Assembly: GCA_900708905.1 (NCBI GenBank)
Contig: CAADRB010000024.1
Location: 958,194 to 1,022,193 of the forward strand
DNA from: Hymenolepis diminuta
Taxonomy: Eukaryota > Platyhelminthes > Cestoda > Cyclophyllidea > Hymenolepididae
Length of the DNA: 64,000 bases
Direction of reading: 5' to 3'
Shown: in pieces, positions 12,801 through 26,661 of the stretch
Position numbering within the stretch: the stretch's first letter is position 1
How the letters are laid out: every line of letters starts with the position of its first letter
Translations under genes and position numbers: made by a program
The notes under the pieces: generated by a model
What the model saw: the letters and a program-made list of their open reading frames with translations, nothing else
What the model was told of the DNA's origin: nothing
Databases searched by the model: none

Positions 12801-15800
12801 TTTATCACTTCGCTGGTGACTTTAGATCTTTCAACTGCTCAACCATTTATGCTTCCATTTTTGCATTAAAGAACGTTTGAAAGGAATCAAAATTCAAATT
12901 TATTCAAATTACTGGTCAAGTATCTGTTAAACATGCCCTTTTACAGTTGCACTCTCCTCGTTTTCACTTTTTCTCTTATAAGAACATTCTACGCACGAGC
13001 GCCGATGGAATTTCTAATTGGCGGACGTGCATACATTCATTTTGGATTTCTAAACAAGGGTTCGCAGTTATCTATGTTTTCTTAATCTCAGCCCAGTTGA
13101 AAATTTTTCTGATTGTCGAAGAAAAGGCACATCTAAATAATTCCAGTTACAATAGCGCTACTTCCATTTTGAGCGTTTCAGAGGGTTAATTCTGCAAACT
13201 CTTTAGAGTCTGATGATCAATACAGGAGAATTATAGTAGCTTGCTCAATTTAAATGTAACAGAGTTACATAATATTCATTGGGTGTGAAATATAAGCATA
13301 AATTTGATTTGAAGTTTATTAAAAAATTTAATATTCACTTTGTCCTTTTTCCTTGAACATTTCGCTCGAATTCCCTTTGTAGGAGGTATTTACGCTATTG
13401 AAGGCGGAAATCAACGGTTTTGGCCGTTTTAGCCGTGACGGACTGGCCGTCAAAAGTTAAAAAAGTTAAAAAATATTGCATTCTCATGGTTACTAATTGC
13501 TTAATGATCAGAAAGCATAATCCATTATGACTTTTCAAACTTTAATTACTGACATCAAGCCTTCAAGGGAAGCATTTCCAACGAAAGGACCATCCGAATA
13601 GCCTTGCCACAAACGCATATGTATGTGAAGATAATGTATTTCACTGAATTCTTACTGAAAATATAAAGGCCCTCTAATTTTTCCTCTTCATCCTTCTCTC
13701 CTGTTCTTTACTTAATCCGTTTTACTGATGACCATTCCCCTAGAGATTCACCGTAAACGGTGGCAGATAACAACCATTTTAAAAATTTTGCTATAAAACT
13801 ATCGCATTTGTCATACGCCTATTTTTTTTCTCTGTGGAGAACCAAACCACCGATAAAATAAACAAAATTAACTTATTTTTTTGCTTTGAAATGCACTTTT
13901 TTCAATGAAAAAAAAAGAAAATAATGTGAAGAGATTAGTGTTTTTTTTCATAAAAACGCAAAAAGCCATTATAAATTAAATTTCTTCACTATATTTTCCA
14001 AAATATCACTTATTTTATAGTAATTCTTCATACAATTACGTGAGTTGCAGTGAAACTGTTCAAAAATGAAAACATTGAGTGTACTAAGGTATCCTAATCA
14101 CGGGGAGTAAAGTAGAAGACAACAAGGAGAAAGAGTGTTAGTTCAAGGTCACAGAGGAGATCTGAAAGCAGCCGAAAGTTTAACATTAATTTATTTTTGT
14201 AGATATTCCGACAGGGCGATATGAACCTTGGTGAAGTCCTGGTCGCACCACAGGTTAGGAACACATGGAATGACTTCAAAATAGAGTTTTCGGATGATGG
14301 AAAACTGCAGTAGATAAAATCTTAAAGCAATGATAATTTAATTTGAAAATAAGCCCTCAAATATAAAATGTTTTCATTTTATAAGAGAATATTACCCATT
14401 GAATTGTGACTGACAGCACTCAACTCGGTAAATCTACTCTTTTTGGTACCTGTAGAGGTAGGTGGTACCTGTCGAAGGTGTCTTGATCATGTACATGTAT
14501 TTGGTGTGAAAGGAAATACTAAATGCTTTCAGTAGTAAACAAATAATTATAGTGAGGTTTACTATACAAGACGCATCGATGTGAATCTCGTCTTTCCAGG
14601 TGGCACGACCAATCACGGAAATAAATCAACTTTCAACGAGCCCTCCATGTAATGGACGACGAAAACTAACCCACTATAACACAAAGTGAGTTCTCCCTTT
14701 TTTGAAAACATGGACAACTCAGCGCACCCGACAGTGATGTACAATATTTACTACGGGCTTATATTTTATCCCCGTCCCCCCCCCCCGTTTCAAACCTTAT
14801 TGGACTATTTCATTATTTACTCCAATAAGAAACAAATAATAATTTGGAGTGATATTTTTGTCCTATATTCAGATGTAAATTTCAACTTGAATGAAAATTC
14901 TACTCAAATACTTCTCTTTTTGACAAAATATTTACGGAAAATATTTTTATATCTGAAAATCTGTTCATTAATAGCAAAGTATATGGTATATTGGGGGGTT
15001 TTTGATGTTATATTTTAAAATTTTATAATATTTTTTCGCTCAAAAAACTGTCGTATACCCTGTGATTTCTTAACCACAAAGAATTAGAGGAATAAAATAA
15101 TCATTTTGCCTTATTTTAATGCTCTAAGGAGTCTTTTTATTTGAATTTTATGTAGTTAGCAATAAAATTAATTAAAGTTTTAGCTAAAAATAGCCGAGGA
15201 AAATTTTATTGGTCGCCCAAACACATGTGCTCGACGGGTTTCACTCTCGAATTTCCCCAAAAATATATTTCTAGCCTCTTTTAATATAACTTTATACGGC
15301 TGGCTCGTAATAACTTTTTAGAGCTGGAAAAAGTGTAAGTCCTTCCTTGTAGCTCCTAAGCCAGAACCCAAAATTTACTCTTGTCACGCTAAAATGCTCT
15401 GCTCAAAAGTTTTTAAAGTACCCATCAAGGGTGGCGTCACATTTGTAGCAGGAACAAGAGGAGTGGCAGGTGGAACTCTCATTTAAGTTTGATGATAAAT
15501 GAAGAGATGTGGGTCATTTTTTTGACCTCTAACCTTTATTTTCGGTAAGTTATGATTAATAAAGTGTATCTGTCTGTATTTAAAACCTTCTTGTATCGAA
15601 TATTCGGAAATTCTTCGTTGTTGTACGGAAGTTAAGTAGAACAGAGCTGAGCGTGAAAATATTCATTCAAAAATTTGCAAAATTGAAGGTTACGTATAAA
15701 CACGTCTCATCTTCATCTCTATAGGCCTAAGAGTATAGACTCAAACTCAAACTTCCCTCCAAATTTTAACAAAGTTTCAGTATCTTCTGCTTGGATTTCG

Positions 15801-17729
15801 CACAAAAATTCTGTAAATATTATCTAGAGTACGACCGATGACATATTATTTCACCTTATGCAAATATTTATAATATATAAAATATCTCTTCTCCTCTAAA
15901 TACCTTTTTTCCCCAATCGCATTTAAAAACCCAGTGGAGGAAACTTGCGGGGTAGAAAGTAAAGCCCCTTAATTTCAAAAATTTGCCTACCTCCTACAAA
16001 ATGCAATATATTAAGTCATGAACGACATTAAAACCAGAATTCAAATTAAAAATACAATTAAAGTTAATTTTGTTTTTAATAAACCAAACATGGCTATTGT
16101 AAACATACATTTTTAACCGTGCAACAATTTGCTAATAATTGCTCCTATTTGTTTGGTTGAATTTTGAAAAAATTTCTGTTCTCCCGGCATTTCAAATTTT
16201 CACCGAGTTCCTTTTGCGCATATTTATAAGAGCGGAATAAAGTAAGTATCGTTTCTGACTTTTGTGAAAGAACTTTAAATTTAATTTTGTGAATAAATTA
16301 AATCTAGAAAGCCTCTAATCCGGTATGAAATAAAGTTGGCAGATATAGTTTCTTTAAGGGACACTACAAAACTTTTAAACCAATAAACTCTAATATTTAT
16401 TGAAATGAAACTTTAAGTTAATTAGAGTGGAAGGAAATAAATAGAAATGTGCCTGATGAAATAGTGCTCGGAGGCACTTGAGGCAAAAAGAATAATCTAT
16501 TATAGTCGTAATCCGCGGCAGAATTGACATATTTGACACATTTGATCGCCGAAAGCATTTAAATAAAGTGGAAGACAAAGTTGTACAATAAGTTGTCAAC
16601 GAGAGAGGATCGAGTACCGGAGGAACTTCTCTTTAATTTAATTTTTTCACATTCGAACATTTCGGAATTTGTCCTTGAGGCTTCAGAGCATTAATACACA
16701 CCATTTTGCGAAGTTTATTAAGCAACTGATCAAGTTGCACGGTGAGCAGAGCAAATTCGGTTTTGGCCATTTGAATTTAAAAGTTAGATATATTAAAGTG
16801 ATAAGAGCCAAAGTATTATTAACATTGCTGAGTTACTAGTGTTTGCTCCCCGTAAAAACTGGGGAAAATTAAGACAAAATATTTACACCATCGTATCTAT
16901 TACTTGCTCATTATTAAAACAAAAAAAAATAAATTTTTTATTAGTTACAGTCATTTACTACTGTAAATGATTATATTAACCAAAATTTATCGATTTTACG
17001 TTGGAAGAGAACATCTTGGTTCCATAATGTTTATTCTTTTTTCGTAGAGTTAAACTTGGAAATTAGTGCCAATTTGTCGTTTTAAACACTTTTGGAGAAA
17101 AATTTAACCCTTTTATGGAATAAAAATCACATTATAAAACAAAGCACATATTTATTGTTGCGACTTGGAATTAATTTCACTCCAACTTCGTTTTCTCCCA
17201 CAAACACCGGTTCGTAGAGCGTTGAGCATAAGCGGAAACGATCAATTTATCATTGAAATGAAGTCGAGTATTTCAAAAAATGCTGTTGAATCAATCTTTT
17301 GGAAACTGAAAAATGCGTGCATTACGGGAGTGAGTTGTAAAAATTTAAATTTTTGTAAGAAGTTCTTCTATTCACTTCAGGATTTCGCATTTATACAATT
17401 TTGACAATTGAGTAAATGACAACCGGTAATTTGTCTTTACTATGAGTACCGAATATGCATAAAATTAAATAGTCAGTTTGATTGATTTTTAATTTAAATT
17501 TGTCATTTTAAAAAAACCCAGTTTGATTGTCTGATCCGTGAAAGTGGAGTAAAATTGGCAAATTAACGAATATGAATTAATTAGCCAGAAATAAGTCAAA
17601 TTACGAAACATGAGTTCTCATTTCCACTGCGGAAGTTCTTTAAAGTCTGTCAGGCTGCAGAGAAGCTTCGGCGAAGAACTTGAAACCATTATAATTAATC
17701 GACCACGGAATTACTCTGCGTAATAAGTA
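9817..17729. other. Long AT-rich stretch without recognisable genes
   Basis: About 7.9 kb of very AT-rich DNA with many A/T runs. Nothing with family motifs or paired splice sites was found on either strand. Small items only: a direct repeat of AAGGCCAACAT near 10545-10570, a 10-base C run at 14776-14785, and a tandem GGTACCTGT motif at 14447-14475. It could be intergenic or part of a large intron. Confidence 0.5.
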
Positions 17730-18879
17730 CCAGGTTGTAATAGAAGTTCTGCCCCATGTTTGAGCTATGTGTTCAGGGCATGATACTTCAATTTAGCTTG
17801 TTAATGTTGTATGCTTTCATCGAGGAAATACGGCAAGGTCTCTTTGAGCAAAAACACTCAAAGACACTTGTGGAAATGATGTTGTGAATGAAAAGATCTG
17901 CGGAAATTGGTTTTCCCCTTCACATTTCAAAAAAGATGACTTCAACGTGAGCCGAGACGAGCCGAGAGCAGGATGCTCAAAAAACTCCATTTTGGGCAAC
18001 TGGAAGTTGGCATTGATGAAAATCCAACCTGCGCTACTAGAGAACTAAGCAAAACCTTTCGCGTAAGCCGCCATATGACCATATATAGGGAAATAAAAAG
18101 AATTGGCTAGGGAAGTCTTAAAGGCTGGAAAATGGGTCCCACACGATTTTTCAGAAATCAACAAGCAACAGCGTGTGACCTGTTGTGTTTCACTGCGTTC
18201 TCGTGAACTGAACTTCACGCACCTTTTTTGCACCCAGTCACAACTGACAGCGACGAGATGTGGTGGAACCTTTGCAACAATTTTAGCGCAAAAGACAGTT
18301 GCTAAGTAGTGCTTCAAAGTCACGTCCGAAAAAATTCTTTTTTGTGTATGGTGGGATTTGAAGGAAATTATTTATTATGAGCTAGTAGTTGACAATCAAA
18401 CAATAGCATCTGAAGTTTACTGTCAGCAGCTAACTCGTTTAAAAGCAATTAACGGAAGAAGGGAAAAACGGTCTTCTTTGATTAATCGAAAGGGAGTGAG
18501 TGTGCACCATGACAATGTCAGACCTCATACTTCAAAAACAACCAAAAATCTCGTTGAAGTGTTTGGCTGAGAAGTCATGCATCACCCATCATATTTTCTC
18601 CATCCTGCACCAACTGATCGTCATCTTTTCAGGAGCTTGCAGAATCATTAAATGGGACAAAGGCTTCCTTCATGAGAAGAGGTGGAAATTAAACTGGTTT
18701 CTTGCTTTGGGTCCAAACTGACTAAATTCCATGAAGAAAGAATGAGAAAGCTCATGACAAGATGGAAAGATGCAATTAATAAAATGGTGACAACGTTGAA
18801 TACTAAACGAATGTATTTTTGACAAATTTTCACTTTATTTCAAATTAAAAAAACGGACAGAACTTCTGTCGCGACTTGA
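17730..18879 (+). mobile_element. Degraded mariner-family DNA transposon (copy 2, second lineage)
   Basis: An element of about 1150 bp read on the plus strand. The left end (CCAGGTTGTAATAGAAGTTC from 17730) and the complement of the right end (TCAAGTCGCGACAGAAGTTC ending at 18879) form imperfect inverted repeats of about 28 bp sharing AGAAGTTCTG. Both are flanked by TA (17728-17729 and 18880-18881). The transposase type and terminal repeats differ from copy 1, so this is a separate lineage. Internal stops and frameshifts show it is long dead. It is slightly shorter than the usual 1.28 kb, so small deletions are likely. Confidence 0.85.
17815..18822 (+). pseudogene. Mariner transposase pseudogene (mori/Hsmar1-like type)
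   Basis: Recognisable blocks occur in the correct order but in different frames. The N-terminal helix-turn-helix region reads NENPTC-type followed by TRELSKTFRVSRHMTIY (about 18010-18080). The linker block AGKWVPHDFSEINKQQRVTC follows (about 18124-18182). The catalytic WDLKEIIYYEL and VYCQQLTRLKA blocks lie at 18355-18450, and HHDNVRPHTSK with the second Asp is near 18510. The third-Asp block (degenerate PTDRHLFRSLQN) is near 18610-18650, and the C-terminal MRKLMTRWKDA region ends at TGA 18820-18822. Stops occur near 18110, 18300 and 18570, with several indels. The WDLK/YCQQL wording is typical of the mori/Hsmar1 branch of mariner. Confidence 0.85.
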
Positions 18880-18949
18880 TACTTTCATATATTTATTACA
18901 AATTCTAGACTTTCAACATAATGAAGTGAAAATTGTTCCATGAATGCAA

Positions 18950-19060
18950 TCTTCTGAACCAAACATTACAATTTAAAGACGAAAATGCAGATGGGGTAAT
19001 TGCAAAGTCTTGCAGAACCCTTTATGCAGTGTAATGGAATGTGACAACCTTGTAATCTGT
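18950..19060 (+). repeat. Dispersed repeat D, copy 2
   Basis: It matches 5925-6035 as described there, from TTCTGAACCAAACATTAC to ATGCAGTGTAATGGAATGTG. It starts about 70 bp beyond the right TA of mariner copy 2. Copy 1 has no mariner beside it, so the repeat is not part of that element. Confidence 0.45.
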
Positions 19061-20418
19061 TATACAAATTGTACCCTTGATATGACCTTCAAATATATGA
19101 ACTCTTGATTTAGTTATTTTCATTCGTATTACGATAAGTATTATAATCAAAATTTATATTACGTTTAATAAAAATATCATGTGATTTTTTTTTCATGAAA
19201 TATATGTATGTTTTAATTTTTTTGTAATAAAAAGATTTCCTCATCCTTTCTGAGTTTGAACTGACATTAGTGACTGGAAGAAGTGACTGGGGTTGGCCGT
19301 CTAAGTCACTAACTGCGCATAAATGGGCATTCATCTCCAATTCTTCGACTTAACAACACCTGAAGCTCTGCAAAACTGGGATTGATCCCTAAATTTCAAG
19401 TCTCTTGCTTGAATGCAACGAAATTATATGTATATCGGAGAAGTTTCATTGTATGTAGGACATGAATCAATGCGTAAAATAGGTACATTATTGTTTTCAC
19501 AAAGCATTAGTAATTAAACTTTATTTATTGATGTCTTCCATTGCTCCATCCCCTCAAGTAAACAGGTATTGTGACAGTTGGGCATTTAAATTTAGCGTCA
19601 ACTATTAAACGAATTTACCCGACGCTAATATCTCTCAGAAGGAATATTATAAAGTGGTGTTTAATAATTATAACCAGGGTGAGTTCATTTATTATAAAAA
19701 GGAAGAGTCGGATGAGCGAATAGCGAACCATTTATTCCGAGCAAGGACACAAAACATTACGTGGAACAATAGTGCTCAGACATAGACATATCGACATTAA
19801 TCCTTAAATTACAAGATAATAAATAATAATTATTGAAATTTTTAGGGTTCGTAAACAGCAAATTTTAGAGATTATCACAAATTAGTGTGTCTATATCGAT
19901 TAGATGTAGCGTTAATATCGATCCGATTACTAATTGAGTAAAAGTCTGATTCGCGCTCCAAGATATAAAAATGTATTGCCGAAATTGAAATTTTTAAATT
20001 TTACACCAAAATGAATGGTTGAAAAAGCCTTCCGGTTAATATTTTAGAAGAATTTCTGTATAATAATGTGATTAAATAATTTTTTGAAAGTCCGAGACAA
20101 CACCCCCTTGGCATCAAAAGTGACAACTTCATTACCCTCCTATAATCGGAGCGAGTAAGAATAACTGAGCACACCTATTCAGTTAAGGTACAAAAGGGGA
20201 ATGTCTTCAGGAACTTTGCTTACGACAATGAAATTATTGATTATCTGATCTAGAATGAGGTCAGCCACTGAGTCCGAAATCAATGAGTAAAATGAGTATG
20301 ATTACTAATTGTATTAATTTGATTCTTTATTCAGTCGTTAGAATTGTGAGTTAACCTTGAATAAGTACATCTTATGAAGCCCTGAGAGCTTAAAATATGT
20401 ACCTGTGTTATTTCTATC

Positions 20419-20712
20419 ATATTAAAACTATAAACGGCGGAGTATCTTGTGAGATCAAATACCTTCTCAAACATTGGAAGGAAAAATTAAATAGAAGTGA
20501 CAAAGCCGATCCTTTTTGAATAAAAATTGCCGGTCAACAGGCACTAAACATTTATGACTAGCAGTTGCTGCAGTCCAGTGGACGAATCATGAAACGTGAG
20601 TTATGGAAAGTGAACTGCCATAATTTTTTCAACCCGAGTCAAAATTCAAATGAAGTAAATCTGCCCTCTGAATCTTTTAAATTCCCTTCCTCTAGTCACT
20701 TGTTGTCGGTGG
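20419..20712 (+). repeat. Dispersed repeat C, copy 1
   Basis: The left part (ATATTAAAACTATAAACGGC to CTTCTCAAACATTGGAAGG) matches 30211 onward and 48676 onward. The right part (CAACCCGAGTCAAAATTCAA, then ATGAAGT.AATCT and a C/T-rich tail) matches the other copies. Length is about 290 bp. No coding potential was recognised and no terminal repeats were found. A non-autonomous element such as a SINE or solo-LTR relic is possible. Confidence 0.55.
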
Positions 20713-22775
20713 CAAATTAATAAAATTGGAAAAAAACAAAATGGGAGTTAAATAAAAGTTAAATTTATTTTGAAATTATTGATCATGAGTAATTATCATT
20801 GACATTTAAGTATTTGTCATTATTTGAGTAGTGTGTTATATTTATATGCTCAATTCAGTCTTGTTTTAATGATTAAAGAGAAAATTAAATTGGATTAAAA
20901 TTTTAAACAAAATGATTTTTAATAACAAAAATAAATCCAAAATAAATACTGTCAAATTAAAAACTGCGAAATTTTCTGTAAGTTTTATTAATTTATTTAT
21001 CTGACAGACGGGAGAGCAGTCAGAGTGTCATAATATAATGACGGGAATAGAGATATGCGGTGGAGGTATCAAAATTGGGAGGCACGAGTACCCTGAATAA
21101 GAAAATTCTTAATAAATATATAATAGTCTATTGGCCGCAAAAGGTGCTGGGATGAAAGTAGCTGGGGCTTTCGGAGATGACACTCTCAGCTTATTAATTA
21201 CGGACAAACTTGGGAGACAAATACAGATAAATGAGCCTTGTGAATGCATACAATGATAGAGGGGCGATCAGATCAATAGAATACATTCAATGAATAATAA
21301 ACGCGGGCATGAAGTCTGATAAAGGGAGTATCTTGATTACGGCAACTTCTGTAAGTCCCATTTCTAGTCAAGATCAGGATTTTAAATTAACATTTTGTAA
21401 TAGCTTCACATTTTGATCGTTAGATAGAAAAGAGATGAAACTGACTTCACTTAACATTTACAACTGGGGGAAGACGAAAGAAAGCTACAGCTTTAAAGTT
21501 GTCAATGTTTTTTTAAAAACTCTTAAGCATCTGCTCAATCAGACGGTAAATTATGAAGGTTGATTTTTGGAACGTAAAATACCAGTTGAGTAACTATTTT
21601 ACAACCCTTCTCCAAAAAGCAGAGGAGGCAAAGCTCTTCGACTGTGCCTCAAATATTCATTCAACCCCCTCCATTTTGCAATTTATCCAACTAATCATTT
21701 ATTAATTTCAGTTGAGATCCCGCAGTGGAATACATTAACATTTTTGTATTGCCATGGATAATTAAGTGTAAAAAGGGAGATTATTAATAAGCAGGAGATA
21801 GGGAAGTTCACTATTTTTGAGGCAGGCAGTAGTAACCAAATCAAGCGAACAGTAAATCATGGGATACTGTAGAGTCATTGAAGCTTCTTCAGAACACCTC
21901 TTAGGAGTCACCTCTATTAACTTACAGAGAATCAGCAATTTTTAAATAAATATTTTATGTTTGGCATTAATGCCGCTACAATGTTCCAATCGGCTCCGGT
22001 GATAGACTTATTGTCAAGATGGTGGCTCTTAGACGTCTATCGTGTGGAAAGATTTGACTGCAAAAATACTTAACAATTGGTTGCAATTAACACAATGGCG
22101 GACGAATATTGATCGCTGATTAGCTGGAAGGGCTCAGTATGTACACCAGCGCTAGCCGGATATGAAATCGGCAGCATGCTGCACTTTCCAGAATGTTCCA
22201 ATGCACGAGATTTCTTTGGTCAACCTTGTTAGGATAGTACACTCCCCACGTTTTCTCAATACTCTAAGTGGAATTGATTTAAAACTATCCATACCCATTA
22301 GTAAGGATCTGAGGATCAAATCATAAAATTTTACTAAATTTTAATTTGATTATAATTAACTAAATATTTTGTCAGGTTATGAGACATGATCGTTAATATA
22401 TGAAGCACCGCATATAAAATAGAAATAACGTTGTAAAAAGAGTCAAACTTAGAGATTTAGCAGCTTTAGAAAATTGTACTACTCATATAATATTATTGCC
22501 CGAGCTCACCATGAAGGAATTCCAGCGGGCACTGCTGCATTGAAGAAATCGATACTGACCTGGTCCATCCGCTATTGACTGTTAACAATATAGAAAAATT
22601 GGTGTAGCATAACCAATCTCAAAAACAAGTCATCCTGTTAATAAAGTCTGAAAACCATGGAGGAGATCTCATGAAATCGGGAAGTCAATTTTTGGAATTT
22701 GTAAAAATTGACTTCATAATTACATAGCCAATCAAAAAAGCACAGGGCATTACAAACAAAAGTCAGCTCCGTTAA

Positions 22776-22875
22776 CAACTAGATTTCAAAATTCAAATGA
22801 AGTAAGACTCTTTAATATCTTTTACTTACCTCTCAAGGCCTTTTAGATTCTCCCTCCTAATTGTTCATTGGGCAA
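22776..22875 (+). repeat. Dispersed repeat C, copy 2 (right part)
   Basis: It contains CAACTAGATTTCAAAATTCA, then AATGAAGTAAGACTCTTTAA and a C/T-rich tail ending near GTTCATTGGGCAAC. These match the right half of the other repeat C copies in order and spacing. The left half is too diverged to delimit, though AACCATGGAGGAGATCTCAT near 22656 may belong to it. Confidence 0.5.
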
Positions 22876-25800
22876 CTTTTGCTACTTTTTCACAGTGAAA
22901 ATGGAAAATTTGTTTAGAATCATAATAATGCTTGTTATAAAAATGCCCGAATAGCCTTGATTCTGTAATTCAACGTGAAACCCCAGATACACGAAATAAT
23001 TTTTCCCGCTTCTTAATTTGCCTCAAAACATCTCACACCTTATTGGATTTGTTTGCCAAATTAATTATTCAAACGCTGCCTCATTATTAACTTAGTAAAA
23101 GTTTGTGCACCGCTTTGAGTCGTAAAAATAGCATTAAAGGATCAATTTAAATCGAAATTTTTTAAAATATTTAAAGAGTAAATCTCCTTGCCTCAACCTC
23201 AACAAAACTACTAATTATCTTTGCCGTTTTGCACCCTTATCGAAACTCGATTGCTTTCAAAAGATATTTTCAGCTCTTTTTTGCCTTTATTCTTTGCGCA
23301 AGAGGAATCATTTTTTGGGAGAAGACAGAAGCTTCATTAAAATTTGAAAATAAAATGAAAACGGTTTTACTATCCGTGTACAATTGAGAACAATTGATAC
23401 ATGTCACCATACTTAAATTTGACAAATTTTTTCAACTCATAAACACATTTTGAGGCAAAAAATGTTGGAGACTAATTTAATTACCTAAAACAATCTTTAA
23501 TACAAAACTTTTATTAAGGTCGGTCTGTCTGACTAAAAGAAAGAATTGTCTAGTCGAAATGAGCATTTTCAAAACAATAGCTGGAATAAATAGAAATGAA
23601 TGAAACACTGAAAAAATCAATAACTTCAAATTTTGAACTGATGAATCGATGTTAAACTTTATATTTCTGAAAAATCTAAGCAAGAATGCAAGACAAATAG
23701 TTTGCTGAATGCTTTCGTTTCGTTGAGAAAATTTATGAGTGTGAATGAAGCAAAATCCCACCATAAGAAGTTTTAAGACCGCGCGATAGATGATATAAAT
23801 GACAGACCGTACTTGTGATTAAGACTCGGATAAGTTTGCTTGTGAAATTCACGGACCTACCCGTTCTTTTAAGCTTATCCGTTTTTAAATGTTCGTTCCT
23901 GAAAATCACATCATTGATTGATCGGAAAACTAATTTCCAATAGACGTGAACTTCCCACGTATACTGAAGGTGTTAAAAACAAAGGGGTCGATTTATGTTA
24001 ACTCTTGCATACTATATACAATTAAGGATAGTAATAAATGAATAATTGGAACCAATAATAAGTGCAAGCCACTTATGAGGCCTGTTGAGGCGTATCTCTA
24101 AGATACTTTTGGTAAAAACCAAGCAGATTCAAATCGAGAAACCAGGAAACTCCCGTGAGAGATTGATTAGAAATGAGTGTTCAAATTCGGACGCCGCGAT
24201 TTGCCATTAAAATGATGAAACAACTCCAACATGCTCCAACATCATCGTCTTCTGAGTTATTTTCTGTCCAGAGTTCATTGTAAAGCTGATTTGTTTAAAT
24301 GATTGGTTCTCCACTTCAGAACGAATATAAACTTAACACTGCGGAGCACATTGGATTTCACTAATCGCGGTCTGATTTACGATCCCCATTTATTAAAACA
24401 CACACTTTTTAATCAAAGTTATTTATCCGTAAGCTTTAATCAAAAATTTGTTTGTTTTTGAATAGTATTTTATTGTTTTCTATTGACAATTGGTGGCTGA
24501 GTTGGTTTTGTCCGGACTTTCTTTAACAAGTACTTCATCGTTAATATTTTATAGTTGAAAGTGCACTATTACATAATAAAAAGGGTACGTTTTTATTGTA
24601 ATACTAGGTACAGGCCCTCTCGATTGAGGTTTAATTTATGGTAAGCAATTTTTGGTGAGACAGAATATGTTAAAATGAACATCATTTCATTTAAAGCATT
24701 GTTCCAAATCCCGTGAAATTTATTTCAAAAATTAAGAAAATTGGGATTTTGTTTTAGTTTTCTGATGGCGGGAGTTTAATAAGTACGAAAATCCCCGGAG
24801 ATAATCGTTATTTTATTATTTTAGAATGTAATAAGTAATTAACAAATAAGGTGATTTGTTGGGGTCTTTTTTAGAATTAATAAATGAAATTTTTATTCGA
24901 TATTTAGATACGTATAGGTCGTTAGTCGTTTAATAAAAATTTTGCGAATTCATTTCAAGGTCAGTCGTAGCAGTTAAAATTAGTGATTCGCAGAAAAACA
25001 CTAATTTGATTTTAGTGGTCTTTTAAAGGAAGAAATAAAACTATGAATATTATTAAAAATCTTTTTTGATGATATTAATATTTTAGTTTAGGCTTTCCTT
25101 CATCATTAATAAAATTTACTTTTAATTATTATTTTTAATTTAAAAAAGTTAATAATTTTTCACAGTGGATAATTTATCCGAAGTGACTGGTTATCGCTAT
25201 ATAAGGTTTCAGAACCTTCAAAATTGCCTGCTCTGCCTTGTCAATTAATATTTCATATTTCAGGGTTGTCAGCTTGGATTACATTGGTTTTATTTCGACC
25301 TTCCGTTTGGTTCAAATTAAAATTTTCACACATATCAATCAACGAAATCAATAAACCAATGAAAACAAGTCCGGAGTAAAAGGAAGGTAAACATCACTTC
25401 ATTATTACTAATTTTATTTCTATTCAAAGATAGTTTTAGAGATTTGACTGAAACAAAAGAAGATATTCAGATTTTGAGTTCCGATATTGAAATCACTCTT
25501 AAAATTTCAAAACTTAATAGAAAAAATAATCATTTAATCACATGAAAAGTAACATTATCGGATACGGGAAAAAAACCTGGAGATCTCTTGGGAATCGGGC
25601 GAAGAGTTAGTTTATTAAAAAATCTAACTCCGTCTGACTCTCGGATTCAGGCATGCGCATTTTATTCAATAAATTGCTCACTTCCTCATGTTCAAACATT
25701 TCAAGGTTAGAAATTTGGATTTATTCTCTGGAATCACGCGCCACATCATGTCGTGAAATCCAGTGCTTGTTGGCAGGGTGATTAGTTTCGATGGTTGACC

Positions 25801-26661
25801 ATGCCATGTAATGAAATGATTTGATGACAGTTATTAAATATTAATTTTATACTTTCTTTAACCTTTTTAATCCCCTGACTTGAAGAAAGAGGTTTGATAT
25901 TCATAAAATTATACTGAATCTAGATGGAGGGAGATGCTCTGTTTGACTCTTAATTGGTTTGTCAATTAATTCCGTGCACCTTACCGGATTAATCATGATC
26001 CGATCACCAAATTTTCGATATATTTTGGATATTACCGCATTTCAAAAAATTATTACATATATATTTTTATTGGTAGTATTAAAAAGCAACCTCGTCCTTA
26101 CAACAAAGCTTACTGAGACATTTATTGGACCGTTAAAGACCAGGGATACGAATTTATACCGGTGCCATAAAATAGCGAGCTCATTACTTACCGGATATGA
26201 TATACGATTTTGTGAGTTAAATATACCTCCTCTAAATAACCGCTTCATTTTATGTGAATAATTAAAGGGTTTGTGTAAAGCATATGGTGAACTTCTATGT
26301 TAATATACTGATTATTCCTCGAAACTAGTAATAATAATTTTTATTGGGGCATTCGTAATATTTTGATTCAAACTCAGGAGAGTGGAATTGTAATTTTGAG
26401 GAAATATGTGATATTGATATAATAGAAAACACTGGCAAAAAATTAATAAATAAAAATTGACCTAATATTAATTTTTTAGGAAAATTTAAGTGTGAAATTT
26501 AAAAAAATGCACACTTGAAGGAAAGTATCCTTGGAGGACTCCAGCCAGAAACACAAATTCTACCATCCTCCTTATTCAAAAGTATCAGCCTTTGTTGGTT
26601 GTCATCAAAGTGGACGGATGTTCATTGATGAAACCGATTTCTTAAAGTATGATTTATTGAT

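Larger units (their letters stand above)
18880..26660. other. Gene-poor AT-rich stretch with dispersed repeats
   Basis: No gene could be supported. The stretch holds repeat D copy 2 and two copies of dispersed repeat C (20419-20712 and 22776-22875). The 22.0-22.6 kb part is less AT-rich and repeat-like in texture, but no second copy was found in this window. A TATA-like GCTATATAAGG at 25197 has no gene attached. Confidence 0.5.

Noticed and set aside
22490..22600. GC-richer stretch around 22.5 kb as a tRNA or SINE
   Set aside because: No A-box/B-box pair with proper spacing and no second copy in the window.
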